Shown piece after piece: positions 1 to 11,325 of a DNA stretch of 64,000 nucleotides. Within the stretch, counting starts at the first letter, position 1. Each line of letters opens with the position of its first letter. The stretch comes from Grimontia celer. Lineage in GTDB: Bacteria > Pseudomonadota > Gammaproteobacteria > Enterobacterales > Vibrionaceae. A model generated the notes under the pieces. It did no database searches. It saw only the letters and a program-made list of their open reading frames with translations, and was not told the origin of the DNA. Made by a program: the position numbers and the translations under genes. The DNA lies in the NCBI RefSeq assembly GCF_900055185.1, contig NZ_FIZX01000001.1, forward strand, positions 496,001 to 560,000, given 5' to 3'.

Positions 1-412
1 GCCAGTCACTTTGCACGAAAGAACGAAAGTCCTGCTTATTCGCTGGATACATTGAGCCATGACGGTGGCGGGCTGAAATGTAGCGCTCATAAAGAGAAAA
101 CCAATCTGTGTCCATCTGGTCTTTGAACTCGATGGAAAGGCGCTTCAATTGGCTTAGGTGACGCTTTTGGCTCCTCGATGGAACAAACCCTCGTGTATCA
201 ACCCGAAGAGAGTGACAAGCTGTACAGGCGTTGCAATAAGGTCGATATATGTTGTTGCCACTCCGGCGAAAACCACTTTGCACAAGAAACCCATATCCGC
301 GATCAGTGTGAAGTTCAGGATCGAGAACGACTGCGACAGACTCTTCTTGATTGGCCAAATAGCTGCATGTAGACGGTGCCATTACACCAATTCTTATTGA
401 ATGGTTAGACAT
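1..412 (-). CDS. bpt: Aspartate/glutamate leucyltransferase Bpt, 5' part (runs off left edge)
   Basis: Bpt transfers leucine from Leu-tRNA to N-terminal Asp or Glu of proteins, making N-degrons for ClpS/ClpAP in the cytoplasm. Reading the minus strand from the ATG at 412 gives an open frame of 137 codons to the window edge. It begins MSNHSIRIGVMAPSTCSYL and carries the family's N-terminal cysteines (C16, and C60, C63, C66 in YRPYCNACTACHSLR), followed by a basic region RGFVPSRSQKRH typical of the ATE/Bpt N-terminal domain. The ATG overlaps the last 8 bases of aat, so translational coupling is likely. The usual length is about 230 residues, so about 40 percent is outside the window. The aat-bpt-infA order known in vibrios supports the call. 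Certain as a gene; the product is well supported. Confidence 0.9.
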   Translation of the reverse strand, partial: MSNHSIRIGVMAPSTCSYLANQEESVAVVLDPELHTDRGYGFLVQSGFRRSGNNIYRPYCNACTACHSLRVDTRGFVPSRSQKRHLSQLKRLSIEFKDQMDTDWFSLYERYISARHRHGSMYPANKQDFRSFVQSDW

Positions 413-1121
413 GGTTAAAGCCAATCCATTGTGAGCGGAAGAGAGACGCATCTGTGATCTGGTGTTTTAGCTCGCAGAGCAACTGGGTAAAGTCCTGTCT
501 TTGAATCGGCTCGGCACCCAGCGAGGCAAGGTGGTCTGTCATCATCTGACAATCAATCAGCTTGCCACCATGACGTTTAAAGTGTTCACAGAAGTACCAG
601 AGCGCTGTTTTTGAAGCGTTGGTTTTGAGTGAAAACATAGATTCCCCGCAAAACAGTGAACCGACATTCACCCCATACAAGCCACCTATTAGCTCTTCGT
701 CCTGCCATACCTCAACACTGTGGGCGGAACCTAATTGATGCAATCGCGTATAGGCTTCGCGCATTTCAGATGTAATCCATACCTGTTTTTCGCCACGGAT
801 TAGCGCGCAATGCTGAATGACTTGATCGAAAGCTCGGTTGATAGATACCCGGTAGCCTTGTTTACGGACATACTTCCTCAGGCTTCGGCTTGGCACGAAA
901 GAGATTGGATCGATGACCGCCCGCTCAGAGGGTGACCACCAGAGCAATGGCTCGTCAATGCCAAACCAAGGGAATATACCCCTTGAATACGCTGCGCGTA
1001 GGCGTTCTGGCGATAAGTCTCCACCGATAGCCAGCAAACCGTCGGGTTCTTCCAGTGCCGATGATACGGGAGGAAAAAACTCGGGGTTGTCATCATCCAG
1101 TGGCGGCAAATAGATGGTCAT
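405..1121 (-). CDS. aat: Leucyl/phenylalanyl-tRNA-protein transferase
   Basis: Aat adds Leu or Phe from aminoacyl-tRNA to N-terminal Arg or Lys, marking proteins for ClpAPS. The 238-residue product has the family hallmarks FPPVSSALEEPDGLLAIGGD near the N-terminus, then RGIFPWF and WWSPSERAV, and the central GGLYGVNVGSLFCGESMFS with SKTALWYF (about residues 146-172). Length matches the E. coli enzyme (about 234). It lies 53 bp downstream of cydC, separated by a terminator, and overlaps bpt by 8 bp, so aat and bpt are probably one unit handling both N-degron classes. The order with cydDC and trxB upstream is as in E. coli. Confidence 0.96.
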   Translation of the reverse strand: MTIYLPPLDDDNPEFFPPVSSALEEPDGLLAIGGDLSPERLRAAYSRGIFPWFGIDEPLLWWSPSERAVIDPISFVPSRSLRKYVRKQGYRVSINRAFDQVIQHCALIRGEKQVWITSEMREAYTRLHQLGSAHSVEVWQDEELIGGLYGVNVGSLFCGESMFSLKTNASKTALWYFCEHFKRHGGKLIDCQMMTDHLASLGAEPIQRQDFTQLLCELKHQITDASLFRSQWIGFNHV

Positions 1122-1138
1122 ATCACTTCATCATGGTC

Positions 1139-1162
1139 AAAAAAAGGAGCTAAGCTCCTTTT
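1139..1162 (-). terminator. Rho-independent terminator of cydDC
   Basis: On the minus strand a stem AAAAGGAGCT/AGCTCCTTTT with almost no loop is followed by a run of Ts (the As at 1139-1145 on the plus strand). It sits between the cydC stop and the aat start. Confidence 0.8.
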
Positions 1163-1174
1163 AGTTTAAACGGG

Positions 1175-2896
1175 TTACTGAATTCGTTGAAGCAGTTGGC
1201 TGTATCGACCACCTGTTTCTTTCAGGGCTTGATGAGAGCCCTGTTCGATAATTCGCCCTTCATCCATTAAACACACCTGGTCCATTTCGGTCAGCCCCAC
1301 CAGACGATGGGTAATGAACAGTACGGTTTTGCCTTTGGCATGCTCAAGAAGCAAAGCAAGGATCTGTTGCTCTGTTTTTACATCAAGACCTTCCGTAGGC
1401 TCATCCAGCAGCAGGATAGGGGCGTCACGAAGAAGTGCTCTTGCAATGCCAAGACGGCGTCTTTCTCCACCGGAAAGCTGACGACCTCCGTCTCCCAACC
1501 AGGTATCCAGGCCAGGACCTTCCAGCAAAGCAGAAAGACCAACCTGCTCAATGACGGAAATCAACTCGTCATCAGACGCATTTGATTTCGCCATAGAGAG
1601 GTTGTGGCGCAGTGCACCATTGAATACGTCTACTCGCTGACTGACGACAGCTATTGAAGTCCTCAGTGCGGATTCACGCCAGGTATCTAAAGCGACGCCA
1701 TCAATGCTGATGCTACCTGAGGAAGGGTCCCATGAACGGGTGATCAACTGTAACAAGGTTGATTTGCCGCAACCGGTACGGCCCAACAGGGCCACTTTTT
1801 CTCCTGCTTTCACTGAAAGTGAAATGCCATTCACTGCAGGCTTCTCAGCGCCGTAGTATGAGAAAGTCACTTCATTGAAAGCGATGTCACCTTTAGCGGT
1901 GTTGTTGTAACCCATAGGGTCAAACGGCGTCTCCGGGTCTGCTTCAATGATTTCGTTTAGGCGTTTTGCAGAAGTCATTGTTTGGCTCAGGTACTGAAAC
2001 GCACCAGCCACAGGCATCATCAATTCGAAGCTGGCCATGGTAGCGAATGCAACCATCGCAACATACGGATTTGGCAGTTCGCCACCAATACCATCAGCTG
2101 CAAGCCAGAGCATCAACACCAGTGTCAGGCCATTTGCTGCGAGCAATACACCGTTTGCCAGACCAGTGATACGTGCCATTTGTCTTTGTGATGACAAAAG
2201 ACGCTGCTCTGCTTCCACCGCGGCATCGCGATAACGATCCGCGGCGCCGAAGATTTGTAGCTCAGCATGACCCTGCAGCCAGTCCAATAAAGAAATGCGA
2301 AGTTGAGACTTGGATTGAGTGATTTCAACGCCATGTGACCTACCAAGGTGGTAGAACACCACAGGCAGGACCAACATTAGAGACAGCAAGATGGCGCCAA
2401 GCGTTAAGCCGATAGCTGGATCAAACCAATACAGGAAGCCACTGATACCGAAAATCCCTAGCATACCGACAATCAGCGGGCTGACCAGACGAAGATAAAC
2501 ATGATCCATCGCATCCACATCCGCCACAAGACGGTTAAGGATATCGGCGTCACGTAGGTTGCCGACTTTACCCGGGATCAGCGGGGTCAGTTTCTCGAAG
2601 AAGAAGATTCGAAGGTCTGCGAGCAGCTTGAAGGTAGCATTATGGCTGACAACGCGCTCACCCCAACGGCCAGCTGTTCGGGCAATGGAAAATCCACGCA
2701 CGCCTGCTGCAGGTAGCATGTAATTGAAGTTTGCTGTCGCCAGCAGGCCTGCTACTGCAGATGCGGCAATGAACCAACCTGATAGGGTAAGCAAGCCAAT
2801 TGCAGCAGCCAGCGTTCCGAAAGACAGCAACATGCCAAGTGACAGTCCAAACCAGTGCTTTTTGTAGAGTTTCAGGAAAGGAATCAAATCACGCAT
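1175..2896 (-). CDS. cydC: Heterodimeric thiol exporter, ATP-binding/permease subunit CydC
   Basis: With CydD it forms an inner-membrane ABC exporter of glutathione and cysteine to the periplasm, needed for cytochrome bd assembly. The 573 residues begin MRDLIPFLKLYKKHW and hold an N-terminal six-helix ABC exporter membrane domain, then a nucleotide-binding domain with Walker A GRTGCGKST (about residue 371), signature LSGGERRRLGIARALL, Walker B ILLLDEPTEGLD and the H-loop FITHRL. Its start overlaps the cydD 3' end by 8 bp (2889-2896), indicating coupled translation. A terminator follows at 1139-1162. CydC and CydD are told apart by order and by the E. coli synteny (trxB-cydD-cydC-aat). Confidence 0.96.
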   Translation of the reverse strand: MRDLIPFLKLYKKHWFGLSLGMLLSFGTLAAAIGLLTLSGWFIAASAVAGLLATANFNYMLPAAGVRGFSIARTAGRWGERVVSHNATFKLLADLRIFFFEKLTPLIPGKVGNLRDADILNRLVADVDAMDHVYLRLVSPLIVGMLGIFGISGFLYWFDPAIGLTLGAILLSLMLVLPVVFYHLGRSHGVEITQSKSQLRISLLDWLQGHAELQIFGAADRYRDAAVEAEQRLLSSQRQMARITGLANGVLLAANGLTLVLMLWLAADGIGGELPNPYVAMVAFATMASFELMMPVAGAFQYLSQTMTSAKRLNEIIEADPETPFDPMGYNNTAKGDIAFNEVTFSYYGAEKPAVNGISLSVKAGEKVALLGRTGCGKSTLLQLITRSWDPSSGSISIDGVALDTWRESALRTSIAVVSQRVDVFNGALRHNLSMAKSNASDDELISVIEQVGLSALLEGPGLDTWLGDGGRQLSGGERRRLGIARALLRDAPILLLDEPTEGLDVKTEQQILALLLEHAKGKTVLFITHRLVGLTEMDQVCLMDEGRIIEQGSHQALKETGGRYSQLLQRIQ

Positions 2897-4658
2897 CGAG
2901 ATCGCTCCTATCGACAGCTTGGATCATCTCAGCGAAGACTCCTTCATGTTTCAGTTGTTCGAAATTGCCTTGTTGTATCAATTTGCCTTGTTGCATCACC
3001 AGAATATTGTCACATCCGCCCAATTGGTCGATGCGGTGGCTCACCAGCAGTGTGGTGGTATCTTTGGTGGCATGGTCGAGGCTTTCCATTACCAATTTTT
3101 CGCTGGAAGCATCCAGGCTCGCGGTGGGTTCATCAAGCACCCAGAAACGTCCTTCCTGAAGCAGTGCTCTGGCAACTGCAATACGTTGTGCCTGGCCCAC
3201 AGATAAGCCAGATGCACGATCTCCAACGGAGTGTTCCAGACCCTTTTCGAGACGCTGGATAAACTCGTCAGCGTAAGCCGCTTTGGTCACACGCTGTATT
3301 TGCTCATCAGTTGCCATAGGGGCTGCAAGGCAAACATTGTCTTTCACTGAGCCGTGGAATAACTGCGGATTTTGGCCTACCCAGCTCACCTGCTTGCGCC
3401 AGTAAGCCAAATCGGCGTTCTTCAGCTCAAGACCGTTGATAGACAGGCTGCCACGATAAGGCAAAAATCCGAGGATTGCGTTAATCAGACTGGTTTTACC
3501 TGCGCCACTTTGGCCGACAAGCGCGACCTTTTGGCCTTCTCGAATTTCAAAGCTGATTGGACCGGCAAGAACGGCACCATCAGGGCTCAGCACTTCAAGG
3601 TCCGTCGCCTTAATAGTGATTGCTTCATCAGATACTTTTGCACTGCCAGACGCTTGGTGTTCTGGCGTAGAGTCGAGGAAGTTAACGATGGATTCTGCAG
3701 CACCAATCGCTTGAGCTTTGGCATGGTAGAAGGTACCCAAGTCGCGTAGTGGCTGGTAAAACTCAGGGGCCAGTACCAGCACAAAAATACCGACGAACAG
3801 GGTAATACCCATACCGTAATGGCCGAAATTGAGTTCGCCGATATAGCTGAAACCGAAATAGACTGCTGTCACCGCTATCGATAGTGCAGTGAAAAATTCC
3901 AGCACGGCGGACGAAAGGAATGCAAGTCGAAGCACTTCCATAGTGCGTTTACGGAAGTCTTCGGAGGCAATGCGAAGGTGATTGCTCTCTGCTTCAGCCT
4001 GATCGAACAGGCGAATGGTGGAAAGGCCGCGTAGCCTGTCATAGAAATACCCGGAAAGACGCTGTAGCGCTTTAAAGTTGCGGCGGTTAGCATCAGCAGC
4101 ACCCATTCCCACCAGGGCCATAAAAAATGGTACTAATGGCGCTGTCACCAGGAAAATCAAACCTGCCGCCCAGTTCAAAGGGAATACGGCAATCAAAATA
4201 ATGAAAGGGATAAGGACCGCAATGGCCATTTGTGGCAGATAGCGAGCGAAGAAGTCCTGCATTTCTTCTACCTGCTCAAGGATGAGGCTGGCCCATGTGC
4301 CCGCGGGTCTGCCTTGGATAGTGGCAGGACCCAACGCATGGAGTTTATCGAGAATCAGTTTTCGAATATGAAGACGGACAGCTTCCCCAGCGCGATAACC
4401 TGCTTGCTCTTTACCCCAACTACATAGGGCTCGTATACAGACGACGATACCGAGAACAACGAAAGAGAGCCAAAGCTCCGATTTGTCGGTTTTCTCGATA
4501 ATTAATTGATGAAGAATATTGGCGAGCAGGGCGGCCTGAGCAACAAGAAAAAGGCCAGACAAAAATGCCAGCCCAATTGCTGCCATAAGCCAAGTTTTGC
4601 CAAGCTTGCTTTGCCCCTTGAGCCATTGGGCGAGCGAGCGCTGTTTCTTTTTATCCAT
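2889..4658 (-). CDS. cydD: Heterodimeric thiol exporter, ATP-binding/permease subunit CydD
   Basis: Partner of CydC in the inner-membrane glutathione/cysteine exporter. The 589-residue protein begins MDKKKQRSLAQWLKGQSK, has ABC exporter transmembrane helices through about residue 330, and a C-terminal ATPase domain with Walker A GQSGAGKTSL, signature LSVGQAQRIAVARALL and Walker B WVLDEPTASLDA, with the H-loop LLVSHR. The signature reads LSVGQ rather than LSGGQ, as in many CydD proteins. It lies 136 bp downstream of trxB, keeping the E. coli order. Confidence 0.96.
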   Translation of the reverse strand: MDKKKQRSLAQWLKGQSKLGKTWLMAAIGLAFLSGLFLVAQAALLANILHQLIIEKTDKSELWLSFVVLGIVVCIRALCSWGKEQAGYRAGEAVRLHIRKLILDKLHALGPATIQGRPAGTWASLILEQVEEMQDFFARYLPQMAIAVLIPFIILIAVFPLNWAAGLIFLVTAPLVPFFMALVGMGAADANRRNFKALQRLSGYFYDRLRGLSTIRLFDQAEAESNHLRIASEDFRKRTMEVLRLAFLSSAVLEFFTALSIAVTAVYFGFSYIGELNFGHYGMGITLFVGIFVLVLAPEFYQPLRDLGTFYHAKAQAIGAAESIVNFLDSTPEHQASGSAKVSDEAITIKATDLEVLSPDGAVLAGPISFEIREGQKVALVGQSGAGKTSLINAILGFLPYRGSLSINGLELKNADLAYWRKQVSWVGQNPQLFHGSVKDNVCLAAPMATDEQIQRVTKAAYADEFIQRLEKGLEHSVGDRASGLSVGQAQRIAVARALLQEGRFWVLDEPTASLDASSEKLVMESLDHATKDTTTLLVSHRIDQLGGCDNILVMQQGKLIQQGNFEQLKHEGVFAEMIQAVDRSDLDA

Positions 4659-4760
4659 AGTACTTCATTGGTATTTTTATGTTACCGATACGAATGAACC
4701 GGGTGGGAGCGATCCCTGTGGCTGATATCGGTCTTTGGAAGGCTGAAATGGCAAAATGAT

Positions 4761-4782
4761 AGGCCCACATACAAACGGGCCT
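4761..4782 (-). terminator. Possible terminator downstream of trxB
   Basis: A 6-bp stem AGGCCC/GGGCCT with a 10-nt loop; on the minus strand it is followed by ATCATTTTG, a weak T tract. It may only attenuate read-through from trxB into cydDC. Confidence 0.4.
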
Positions 4783-4794
4783 AACAGAAGTGGA

Positions 4795-5846
<1,052 letters not shown>

Positions 5847-5878
5847 ATCGAAAAATGTTATCTGTTATTACCCTTCAA

Positions 5879-6994
5879 TTAAGCCAGCGTGGCCTTTGGG
5901 TCAACATATTCCAGATCAAATGCTTCCGCGACTTCACGGATGGTGACTTTACCGTCAATCACGTTAAGGCCGTTCAGCAGGTTCTGATCAGAAAGCAGCG
6001 CGTCGCGATAACCCAAGTTTGCCAGTTTCACTATGTAAGGAAGGGTGGCATTGTTCAGTGCAAATGTGGAAGTACGGGCTACTGCGCCGGGCATGTTTGC
6101 TACACAGTAGTGAACCACATCGTCGACAATATAGGTTGGGTCGGCATGTGTTGTTGCTTTCGAGGTTTCGAAACAGCCACCCTGGTCGATAGCAACATCG
6201 ACGACTGCTGCGCCTGGTTTCATGCGTTTAATGTGGCCTGCGTTTACCAATTTTGGTGCTGCTGCACCAGGGATAAGCACTGCTCCGATGACCAAATCTG
6301 CGGCGAGAACGTGTTTTTCAAGAATTTCTTCTGTTGAATATAAAACTTTTGCGCGTCCCTGAAACTCTTCGTCCAAAGCACGAAGTGTATCGATGTTGCG
6401 GTCTAAAATTGTGACATCTGCCCGCATTCCAACAGCCATTCTTGCTGCATTTGAGCCGACCACGCCGCCGCCTAACACCACTATTTTAGCGGGTTCAACG
6501 CCAGGAACACCGCCTAGCAGCATACCTGCGCCACCGCGCGATTTTTCCAACGCCTGTGCACCCGCTTGAATAGACATTCGTCCTGCAACCTCTGACATCG
6601 GCGCCAGAAGTGGCAATCTACCCTTAGAATCTGTTACGGTTTCATAGGCTATACAGACAGCTTTGCTCTTGATAAGGTCTTGTGTCTGTGGAAAATCTGG
6701 TGCAAGGTGCAAATAGGTAAACAATATTTGCCCTTCGCGAAGCATGGCACGTTCAACTGCCTGTGGCTCTTTGACTTTGACAATCATTTCAGCAGCTGCG
6801 AAGACATCTTCTGCAGTTGGAAGAATAGAAGCACCAGCCTTGATGTAGTCATCATCGCTGAAGCCGATACCCGCGCCCGCCTGGGACTGGACGTGAACAG
6901 TGTGGCCATGGGATATCAGCTCGCGAACGCTGGCAGGGACCATGCCTACACGGTACTCGTGGTTTTTGATTTCTTTAGGTACACCAATGATCAT
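5879..6994 (-). CDS. ald: Alanine dehydrogenase
   Basis: NAD-dependent enzyme interconverting L-alanine and pyruvate plus ammonium in the cytoplasm. The 371 residues start [20 protein letters not shown], contain the pyruvate-site lysine region VKVKEPQ (about residues 72-78), the histidine-bearing YLHLAPD, and the Rossmann glycine motif [16 protein letters not shown] around residue 172. Length matches the family (about 370). It is divergent from lrp with 165 bp between starts, so control by Lrp is likely (known for ald or its equivalents in other bacteria; here inferred). E. coli has no gene at this point between trxB and lrp. Confidence 0.96.
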   Translation of the reverse strand: MIIGVPKEIKNHEYRVGMVPASVRELISHGHTVHVQSQAGAGIGFSDDDYIKAGASILPTAEDVFAAAEMIVKVKEPQAVERAMLREGQILFTYLHLAPDFPQTQDLIKSKAVCIAYETVTDSKGRLPLLAPMSEVAGRMSIQAGAQALEKSRGGAGMLLGGVPGVEPAKIVVLGGGVVGSNAARMAVGMRADVTILDRNIDTLRALDEEFQGRAKVLYSTEEILEKHVLAADLVIGAVLIPGAAAPKLVNAGHIKRMKPGAAVVDVAIDQGGCFETSKATTHADPTYIVDDVVHYCVANMPGAVARTSTFALNNATLPYIVKLANLGYRDALLSDQNLLNGLNVIDGKVTIREVAEAFDLEYVDPKATLA

Positions 6995-7159
6995 CCTAAA
7001 TCCTCGCTTCTTTATAGAGTTATTGGCTGTTGTTTTGTAATATTGTTGTATTTAGAGCTAGTATAGTTCGCCAAAAGCCGGATTTGATGCTAAATATATA
7101 AAATATGTTAGAAAAAATGGCATTTAACATTGCAAGGAAGTAAAAAGGTGGAATAAAAA

Positions 7160-7654
7160 ATGGTTGAAGCCAAAAAGAAACCCTCCAAGGAATTGGACCG
7201 TATTGACAGAAATATTCTTAATGAACTTCAGAAAGATGGGCGTGTTTCAAACGTCGAGCTTTCTAAGCGAGTAGGACTGTCGCCAACCCCTTGTCTTGAG
7301 CGTGTTCGTCGTCTTGAGAGACAAGGTTATATCTCTGGGTATACCGCGTTACTAAACCCTCAATTTCTTGATGCGTCGCTGCTGGTATTTGTAGAAATTA
7401 CCCTGAACCGTGGTGCTCCTGATGTGTTCGAACAGTTTAACAAGGCCGTTCAACAGCTTGAAGATATTCAGGAATGTCATCTTGTTTCCGGTGATTTCGA
7501 CTACCTGTTGAAAACGCGCGTATCAGATATGTCTGCTTATCGTAAGCTGCTGGGTGAAACCCTGCTGCGTCTTCCAGGTGTTAATGACACCCGCACCTAT
7601 GTAGTGATGGAAGAAGTGAAACAGACCAACCATCTGGTGATCAAAACGCGTTAA
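7160..7654 (+). CDS. lrp: Leucine-responsive regulatory protein
   Basis: Global transcription regulator of amino-acid metabolism and pili; binds DNA as octamers or hexadecamers, with leucine or alanine as effector. The 164-residue protein has an N-terminal winged HTH (SNVELSKRVGLSPTPCLERVRRLE, quoted here only in part as LSKRVGLSPTPCLERVRRLE) and a C-terminal RAM/ACT-like domain from about residue 70 with GDFDYLLKTRV. The sequence is close to E. coli Lrp through its length. The start ATG follows AAGGTGG by about 8 nt. The order lrp-ftsK-lolA-rarA-serS is the E. coli order. Confidence 0.97.
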   Translation: MVEAKKKPSKELDRIDRNILNELQKDGRVSNVELSKRVGLSPTPCLERVRRLERQGYISGYTALLNPQFLDASLLVFVEITLNRGAPDVFEQFNKAVQQLEDIQECHLVSGDFDYLLKTRVSDMSAYRKLLGETLLRLPGVNDTRTYVVMEEVKQTNHLVIKTR

Positions 7655-7703
7655 CATGCTCACAGCCCTCAGACAAAGAGGGCTGAGATAAGTGTTATAT
7701 TCT

Positions 7704-7739
7704 ACAAACCGAGTAGCTTGCTGCTCGGTTTGTTTTTTT
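7704..7739 (+). terminator. Terminator of lrp
   Basis: A stem ACAAACCGAG/CTCGGTTTGT followed by seven Ts. A second hairpin CAGCCCTC/GAGGGCTG lies just upstream at 7663-7685. Confidence 0.85.
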
Positions 7740-7891
7740 GTTTGGTGTACACTTTTGCAAAAGCATGGGTATTAACCCAGTATTTTCTCGTCAACTATGC
7801 GATTTTGCTTGGCGAGTACTAAGGCAAACAACATAAAAAAACAAAGCCACTAAAACGATTTCAGGGCTTAAAGTTAGAAAGATAGGTGATA

Positions 7892-10702
7892 ATGGAGTTC
7901 TTCTTGCGCCAGGAGCAGAAACAGACAGACACCTCACGTCGATTGAACGGAAAACAACGTTTGAAAGAGAGCGCACTGATTATTGCGCTGCTGTCTGCTG
8001 TCTTCTTCCTAGTATCTCTGCTCAGTTACGATTCATCAGATCCATCATGGTCTCAGACTGCATGGGATGGTCCAGTACAAAATGCTGCAGGCAATGCCGG
8101 TGCATGGGTGGCTGATACCCTGTTTTTTGCATTGGGTACGCTTGCTTATCCACTTCCTTTTCTCCTGCTGCTTGGTGGTTGGGTTTTCTTCCGTCGCCGA
8201 AGTGAATCAGAACCACTGAACTACACCATTCTGGCAACCCGAATCCTCGGTGTTGTGCTGCTGCTGTTAACCAGTTGTGGTTTAGCGGATCTCAACTTCG
8301 ATGACTTCTGGTTCTTTTCATCCGGTGGCGTTGTTGGCGACGTGCTGACAGAACTTTCAATGCCTCTTTTTAACCTACTGGGGACAACGCTGGTCTTTAT
8401 GTTCCTGTGGGCGGCGGGTTTTACCCTATTCACTGGTATTTCATGGCTGACAATTGTCGATACGTTAGGTGAAAAGACACTGTCAGCTATCACTTGGTTG
8501 GTGAACCGGGCCCGTGGTGATAAGCCTCAAATGATTGGCTCAACTGTTGATACATCAGAGCCTGCCGAAGATGTGGACGAATCAGATCCCCTATTTGCTA
8601 AGCCCGTAGCGAAAAAACGGGAACTGGCAGATGTCTCTCTGCTAAACAAAGCGCAGCGTGTAGATGAAGGCGACGAAGATAACGTGGTTACTGTTCCGCC
8701 AGTGATTCATGCTGCGATGGCAACAAATGCAGCCTCGTCAGAACGCAAAGAGCCAGTGATGACATTGGAGCCAGAAATCGAAGAGCCTGTCATCGCGCCT
8801 GAGCCAAAGCCAGTTTTTGTCAGCAACAGTCAAGAAGCCGAGATAAATGATGACGCCGAAGTACCTGCTGAACCAGAGCAGGTCAACCAAACACTGATTT
8901 CGGAAACGGCTTCTGAAGAAGCTTCTTCAGAAGAGAGCATGGCCGAGAGCGATGGTGCTCCTTGGGATGACGATGTCAACTTCGGTTCGACAGAGTCCGT
9001 CGTGATTGAAGAGACACGAGAAGACATTGTTATTGGTAACACTGACGGCTTGTCGGAACTTGACCGCGCTCAGGCAGAATCAGTGATTCCGGACGAAGAG
9101 GAGGACCCTTTCCTCGAAACCATTCGTGAAGCGCAGAAAAATGCGGCGGGTGCTGTGCATCCGTTTCTTATTAAAGATGAACCGAACCTGCCGAAGCCGA
9201 AAGAGCCGCTGCCAACCATTGACCTTCTTGACCCTCCGCGCAACACCGCAACCCGTGCATCGGATGAAGAACTGCAGTATCAGGCTCGCTTGATTGAAAC
9301 GCGCCTCGAAGAATACAAAATCAAAGTCACTGTGAAGGGGATTTTCCCTGGTCCGGTTATCACGCGCTTTGAACTTGAGTTGGCACCGGGTGTGAAAGTT
9401 AGCCGAATCATGAGTCTGTCAAAAGACATTGCCCGTTCGCTATCAACCAGTGCAGTTCGTGTCGTTGACGTGATCCCAGGCAAGCCATATATCGGCCTTG
9501 AGTTACCGAATACCAGCCGTGAAACTGTGTTCATGTCTGAAGTGGTAGCGAGTGAGCGCTTCCAGTCTTCGAAATCACCGCTGTCAGTTGTTCTGGGTAA
9601 AGACATTGCCGGTGAAGCGATTGTAACGGACCTCGCCAAAGCGCCACACATGCTGGTGGCAGGTACAACAGGCTCCGGTAAATCAGTCGGTGTCAACGTG
9701 ATGATCGTCAGCATGCTCTATAAAGCGGGCCCGGATGATGTCCGTTTCATCATGATTGACCCGAAAATGTTGGAACTTTCGGTTTATGAAGGTATCCCAC
9801 ATTTGTTGACCGAAGTGGTCACTGACATGAAAGACGCCGCCAACGCGCTTCGTTGGAGCGTGGCGGAAATGGAGCGTCGTTACAAGCTGATGTCTGCATT
9901 GGGTGTTCGAAACATTGCGGGCTACAACGACAAGATTCGTGAAGCTGCTGAGGCCGACCATCCGATCCCTGACCCGCTTTGGAAGCCAGGCGACAGCATG
10001 GATGAAACCGCACCAGTGCTGGAAAAACTGCCTTACATTGTTGTGATTGTCGACGAATTCGCAGATTTGATGATGGTAGTGGGCAAGAAGGTAGAAGAGT
10101 TGATTGCGCGTCTTGCCCAAAAGGCTCGTGCAGCAGGTATTCACCTTGTGCTGGCTACACAGCGTCCATCTGTGGACGTGATTACAGGTTTGATTAAAGC
10201 AAACATCCCAACCCGCATGGCGTTTACGGTATCAACCAAAACAGACTCGCGAACCATTCTGGACCAGGGGGGCGCGGAGTCCCTATTGGGTATGGGTGAC
10301 ATGCTGTTTATGCCTAATGGGTCGAACCATCCGGCGCGTGTCCATGGTGCCTTCGTGAATGATGACGAAGTTCACCGCGTGGTCAGCAATTGGAAGGCAC
10401 GTGGTAAGCCACAGTACATTACTGAAATTACCAGCGGTGACCAGGGCAGCGATGGTTTGTTGCCGGGTGAGGCTCCAGAGGGCGGGGACGGCGAAGAGCT
10501 GGATCAGCTTTTTGACCAAGTCGTTGAGTTTGTGACCGAATCTCGCCGCGCATCAGTCTCAGGAGTACAACGCCGCTTTAAAATCGGTTATAACCGAGCC
10601 GCGCGTATTGTTGAACAGTTGGAAGTGCAGGGCATTGTCAGCCCGCCAGGCCATAACTCGAATCGTGAGGTGTTGGCACCGCCACCACCGCCAAGAGATT
10701 GA
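7892..10702 (+). CDS. ftsK: DNA translocase FtsK
   Basis: Septal ATP-driven DNA pump that aligns dif sites for XerCD recombination and helps assemble the divisome. The 936-residue protein has an N-terminal membrane domain with about four helices (residues 25-190), a long acidic Glu/Pro-rich linker (about 215-430), the RecA-like motor with Walker [13 protein letters not shown] near residue 591 and Walker [13 protein letters not shown] near 720, and a C-terminal winged helix that reads KOPS ([13 protein letters not shown] to [11 protein letters not shown]). The ATG at 7892 was chosen over a GTG at 7886 because of the AGG spacing. lolA follows 11 bp downstream. Confidence 0.97.
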   Translation: MEFFLRQEQKQTDTSRRLNGKQRLKESALIIALLSAVFFLVSLLSYDSSDPSWSQTAWDGPVQNAAGNAGAWVADTLFFALGTLAYPLPFLLLLGGWVFFRRRSESEPLNYTILATRILGVVLLLLTSCGLADLNFDDFWFFSSGGVVGDVLTELSMPLFNLLGTTLVFMFLWAAGFTLFTGISWLTIVDTLGEKTLSAITWLVNRARGDKPQMIGSTVDTSEPAEDVDESDPLFAKPVAKKRELADVSLLNKAQRVDEGDEDNVVTVPPVIHAAMATNAASSERKEPVMTLEPEIEEPVIAPEPKPVFVSNSQEAEINDDAEVPAEPEQVNQTLISETASEEASSEESMAESDGAPWDDDVNFGSTESVVIEETREDIVIGNTDGLSELDRAQAESVIPDEEEDPFLETIREAQKNAAGAVHPFLIKDEPNLPKPKEPLPTIDLLDPPRNTATRASDEELQYQARLIETRLEEYKIKVTVKGIFPGPVITRFELELAPGVKVSRIMSLSKDIARSLSTSAVRVVDVIPGKPYIGLELPNTSRETVFMSEVVASERFQSSKSPLSVVLGKDIAGEAIVTDLAKAPHMLVAGTTGSGKSVGVNVMIVSMLYKAGPDDVRFIMIDPKMLELSVYEGIPHLLTEVVTDMKDAANALRWSVAEMERRYKLMSALGVRNIAGYNDKIREAAEADHPIPDPLWKPGDSMDETAPVLEKLPYIVVIVDEFADLMMVVGKKVEELIARLAQKARAAGIHLVLATQRPSVDVITGLIKANIPTRMAFTVSTKTDSRTILDQGGAESLLGMGDMLFMPNGSNHPARVHGAFVNDDEVHRVVSNWKARGKPQYITEITSGDQGSDGLLPGEAPEGGDGEELDQLFDQVVEFVTESRRASVSGVQRRFKIGYNRAARIVEQLEVQGIVSPPGHNSNREVLAPPPPPRD

Positions 10703-10713
10703 TTGGAATTAGA

Positions 10714-11310
10714 ATGAAAAAAATGTTGTTCTCTTTGCTGTTGGTTGCTCCTGCAGTGTTTGCAAACCCGCAGCAAGAACTGAATTCTCGCTTGTCAAAG
10801 CTCAACAGCTTCACGGCGAATTTTGAACAGACCGTCACCAGCCCGGAAGGGGATGTGATCAGTGAAGGCGAAGGCAGCCTAGCCATGAAGCGCCCAAATC
10901 TGTTCAATTGGGAAACTGTCACGCCGGACGAAAACTACCTGATTTCAGACGGTGAAACGCTGTGGTACTACAGCCCCTTCATTGAACAAGTCACAGCTAT
11001 GCGGCTGGACGATGCGACTTCACAGACGCCATTTGTTCTGCTGACCCGCAACAATCCAAGTGATTGGGAAGACTACAACGTTAAACAAGAAGGTGATACT
11101 TTCACCTTGTCTCCAAAAGAAGCCTCAAACTTGGGGGAGTTTGTTGTTAGTGTGAAAGCTGACGGCAAAATTACCGAATTTGCTGTGGTGGAGCAGGACG
11201 GCCAACAAAGCCGTTTTGAGCTGGATGATGTGAAGAACGTGACACCCAAAAACTCACTGTTCAGCTTTACTGTTCCAGAAGGTGTTGAGCTGGATGACCA
11301 GCGACAGTAA
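10714..11310 (+). CDS. lolA: Outer-membrane lipoprotein carrier protein LolA
   Basis: Periplasmic chaperone that takes lipoproteins from LolCDE and passes them to LolB. The 198-residue precursor has a signal peptide MKKMLFSLLLVAPAVFA cut before NPQQEL, then the LolA core LNSFTANFEQTV, GEGSLAMKRPNLFNWE and DGETLWYYSPFIEQVT. Conserved aromatic and Arg residues of the lipid-binding half-barrel are in place. The ATG at 10714 follows GGAATTAGA. It probably shares a transcript with ftsK (11-bp gap) and rarA (15-bp gap). Confidence 0.96.
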   Translation: MKKMLFSLLLVAPAVFANPQQELNSRLSKLNSFTANFEQTVTSPEGDVISEGEGSLAMKRPNLFNWETVTPDENYLISDGETLWYYSPFIEQVTAMRLDDATSQTPFVLLTRNNPSDWEDYNVKQEGDTFTLSPKEASNLGEFVVSVKADGKITEFAVVEQDGQQSRFELDDVKNVTPKNSLFSFTVPEGVELDDQRQ

Positions 11311-11325
11311 TCAGAGAAGGCTAAT

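Noticed and set aside
158-400. Plus-strand reading frame of 80 codons at the left edge
   Set aside because: It lies entirely antisense to the bpt frame, which has clear family motifs.
5855-6337. Plus-strand frame of 160 codons opposite ald
   Set aside because: Antisense shadow of ald; Cys-rich, no ribosome site.
9683-10144. Minus-strand frame of 153 codons inside ftsK
   Set aside because: Shadow of the FtsK motor domain, His-rich and without motifs.
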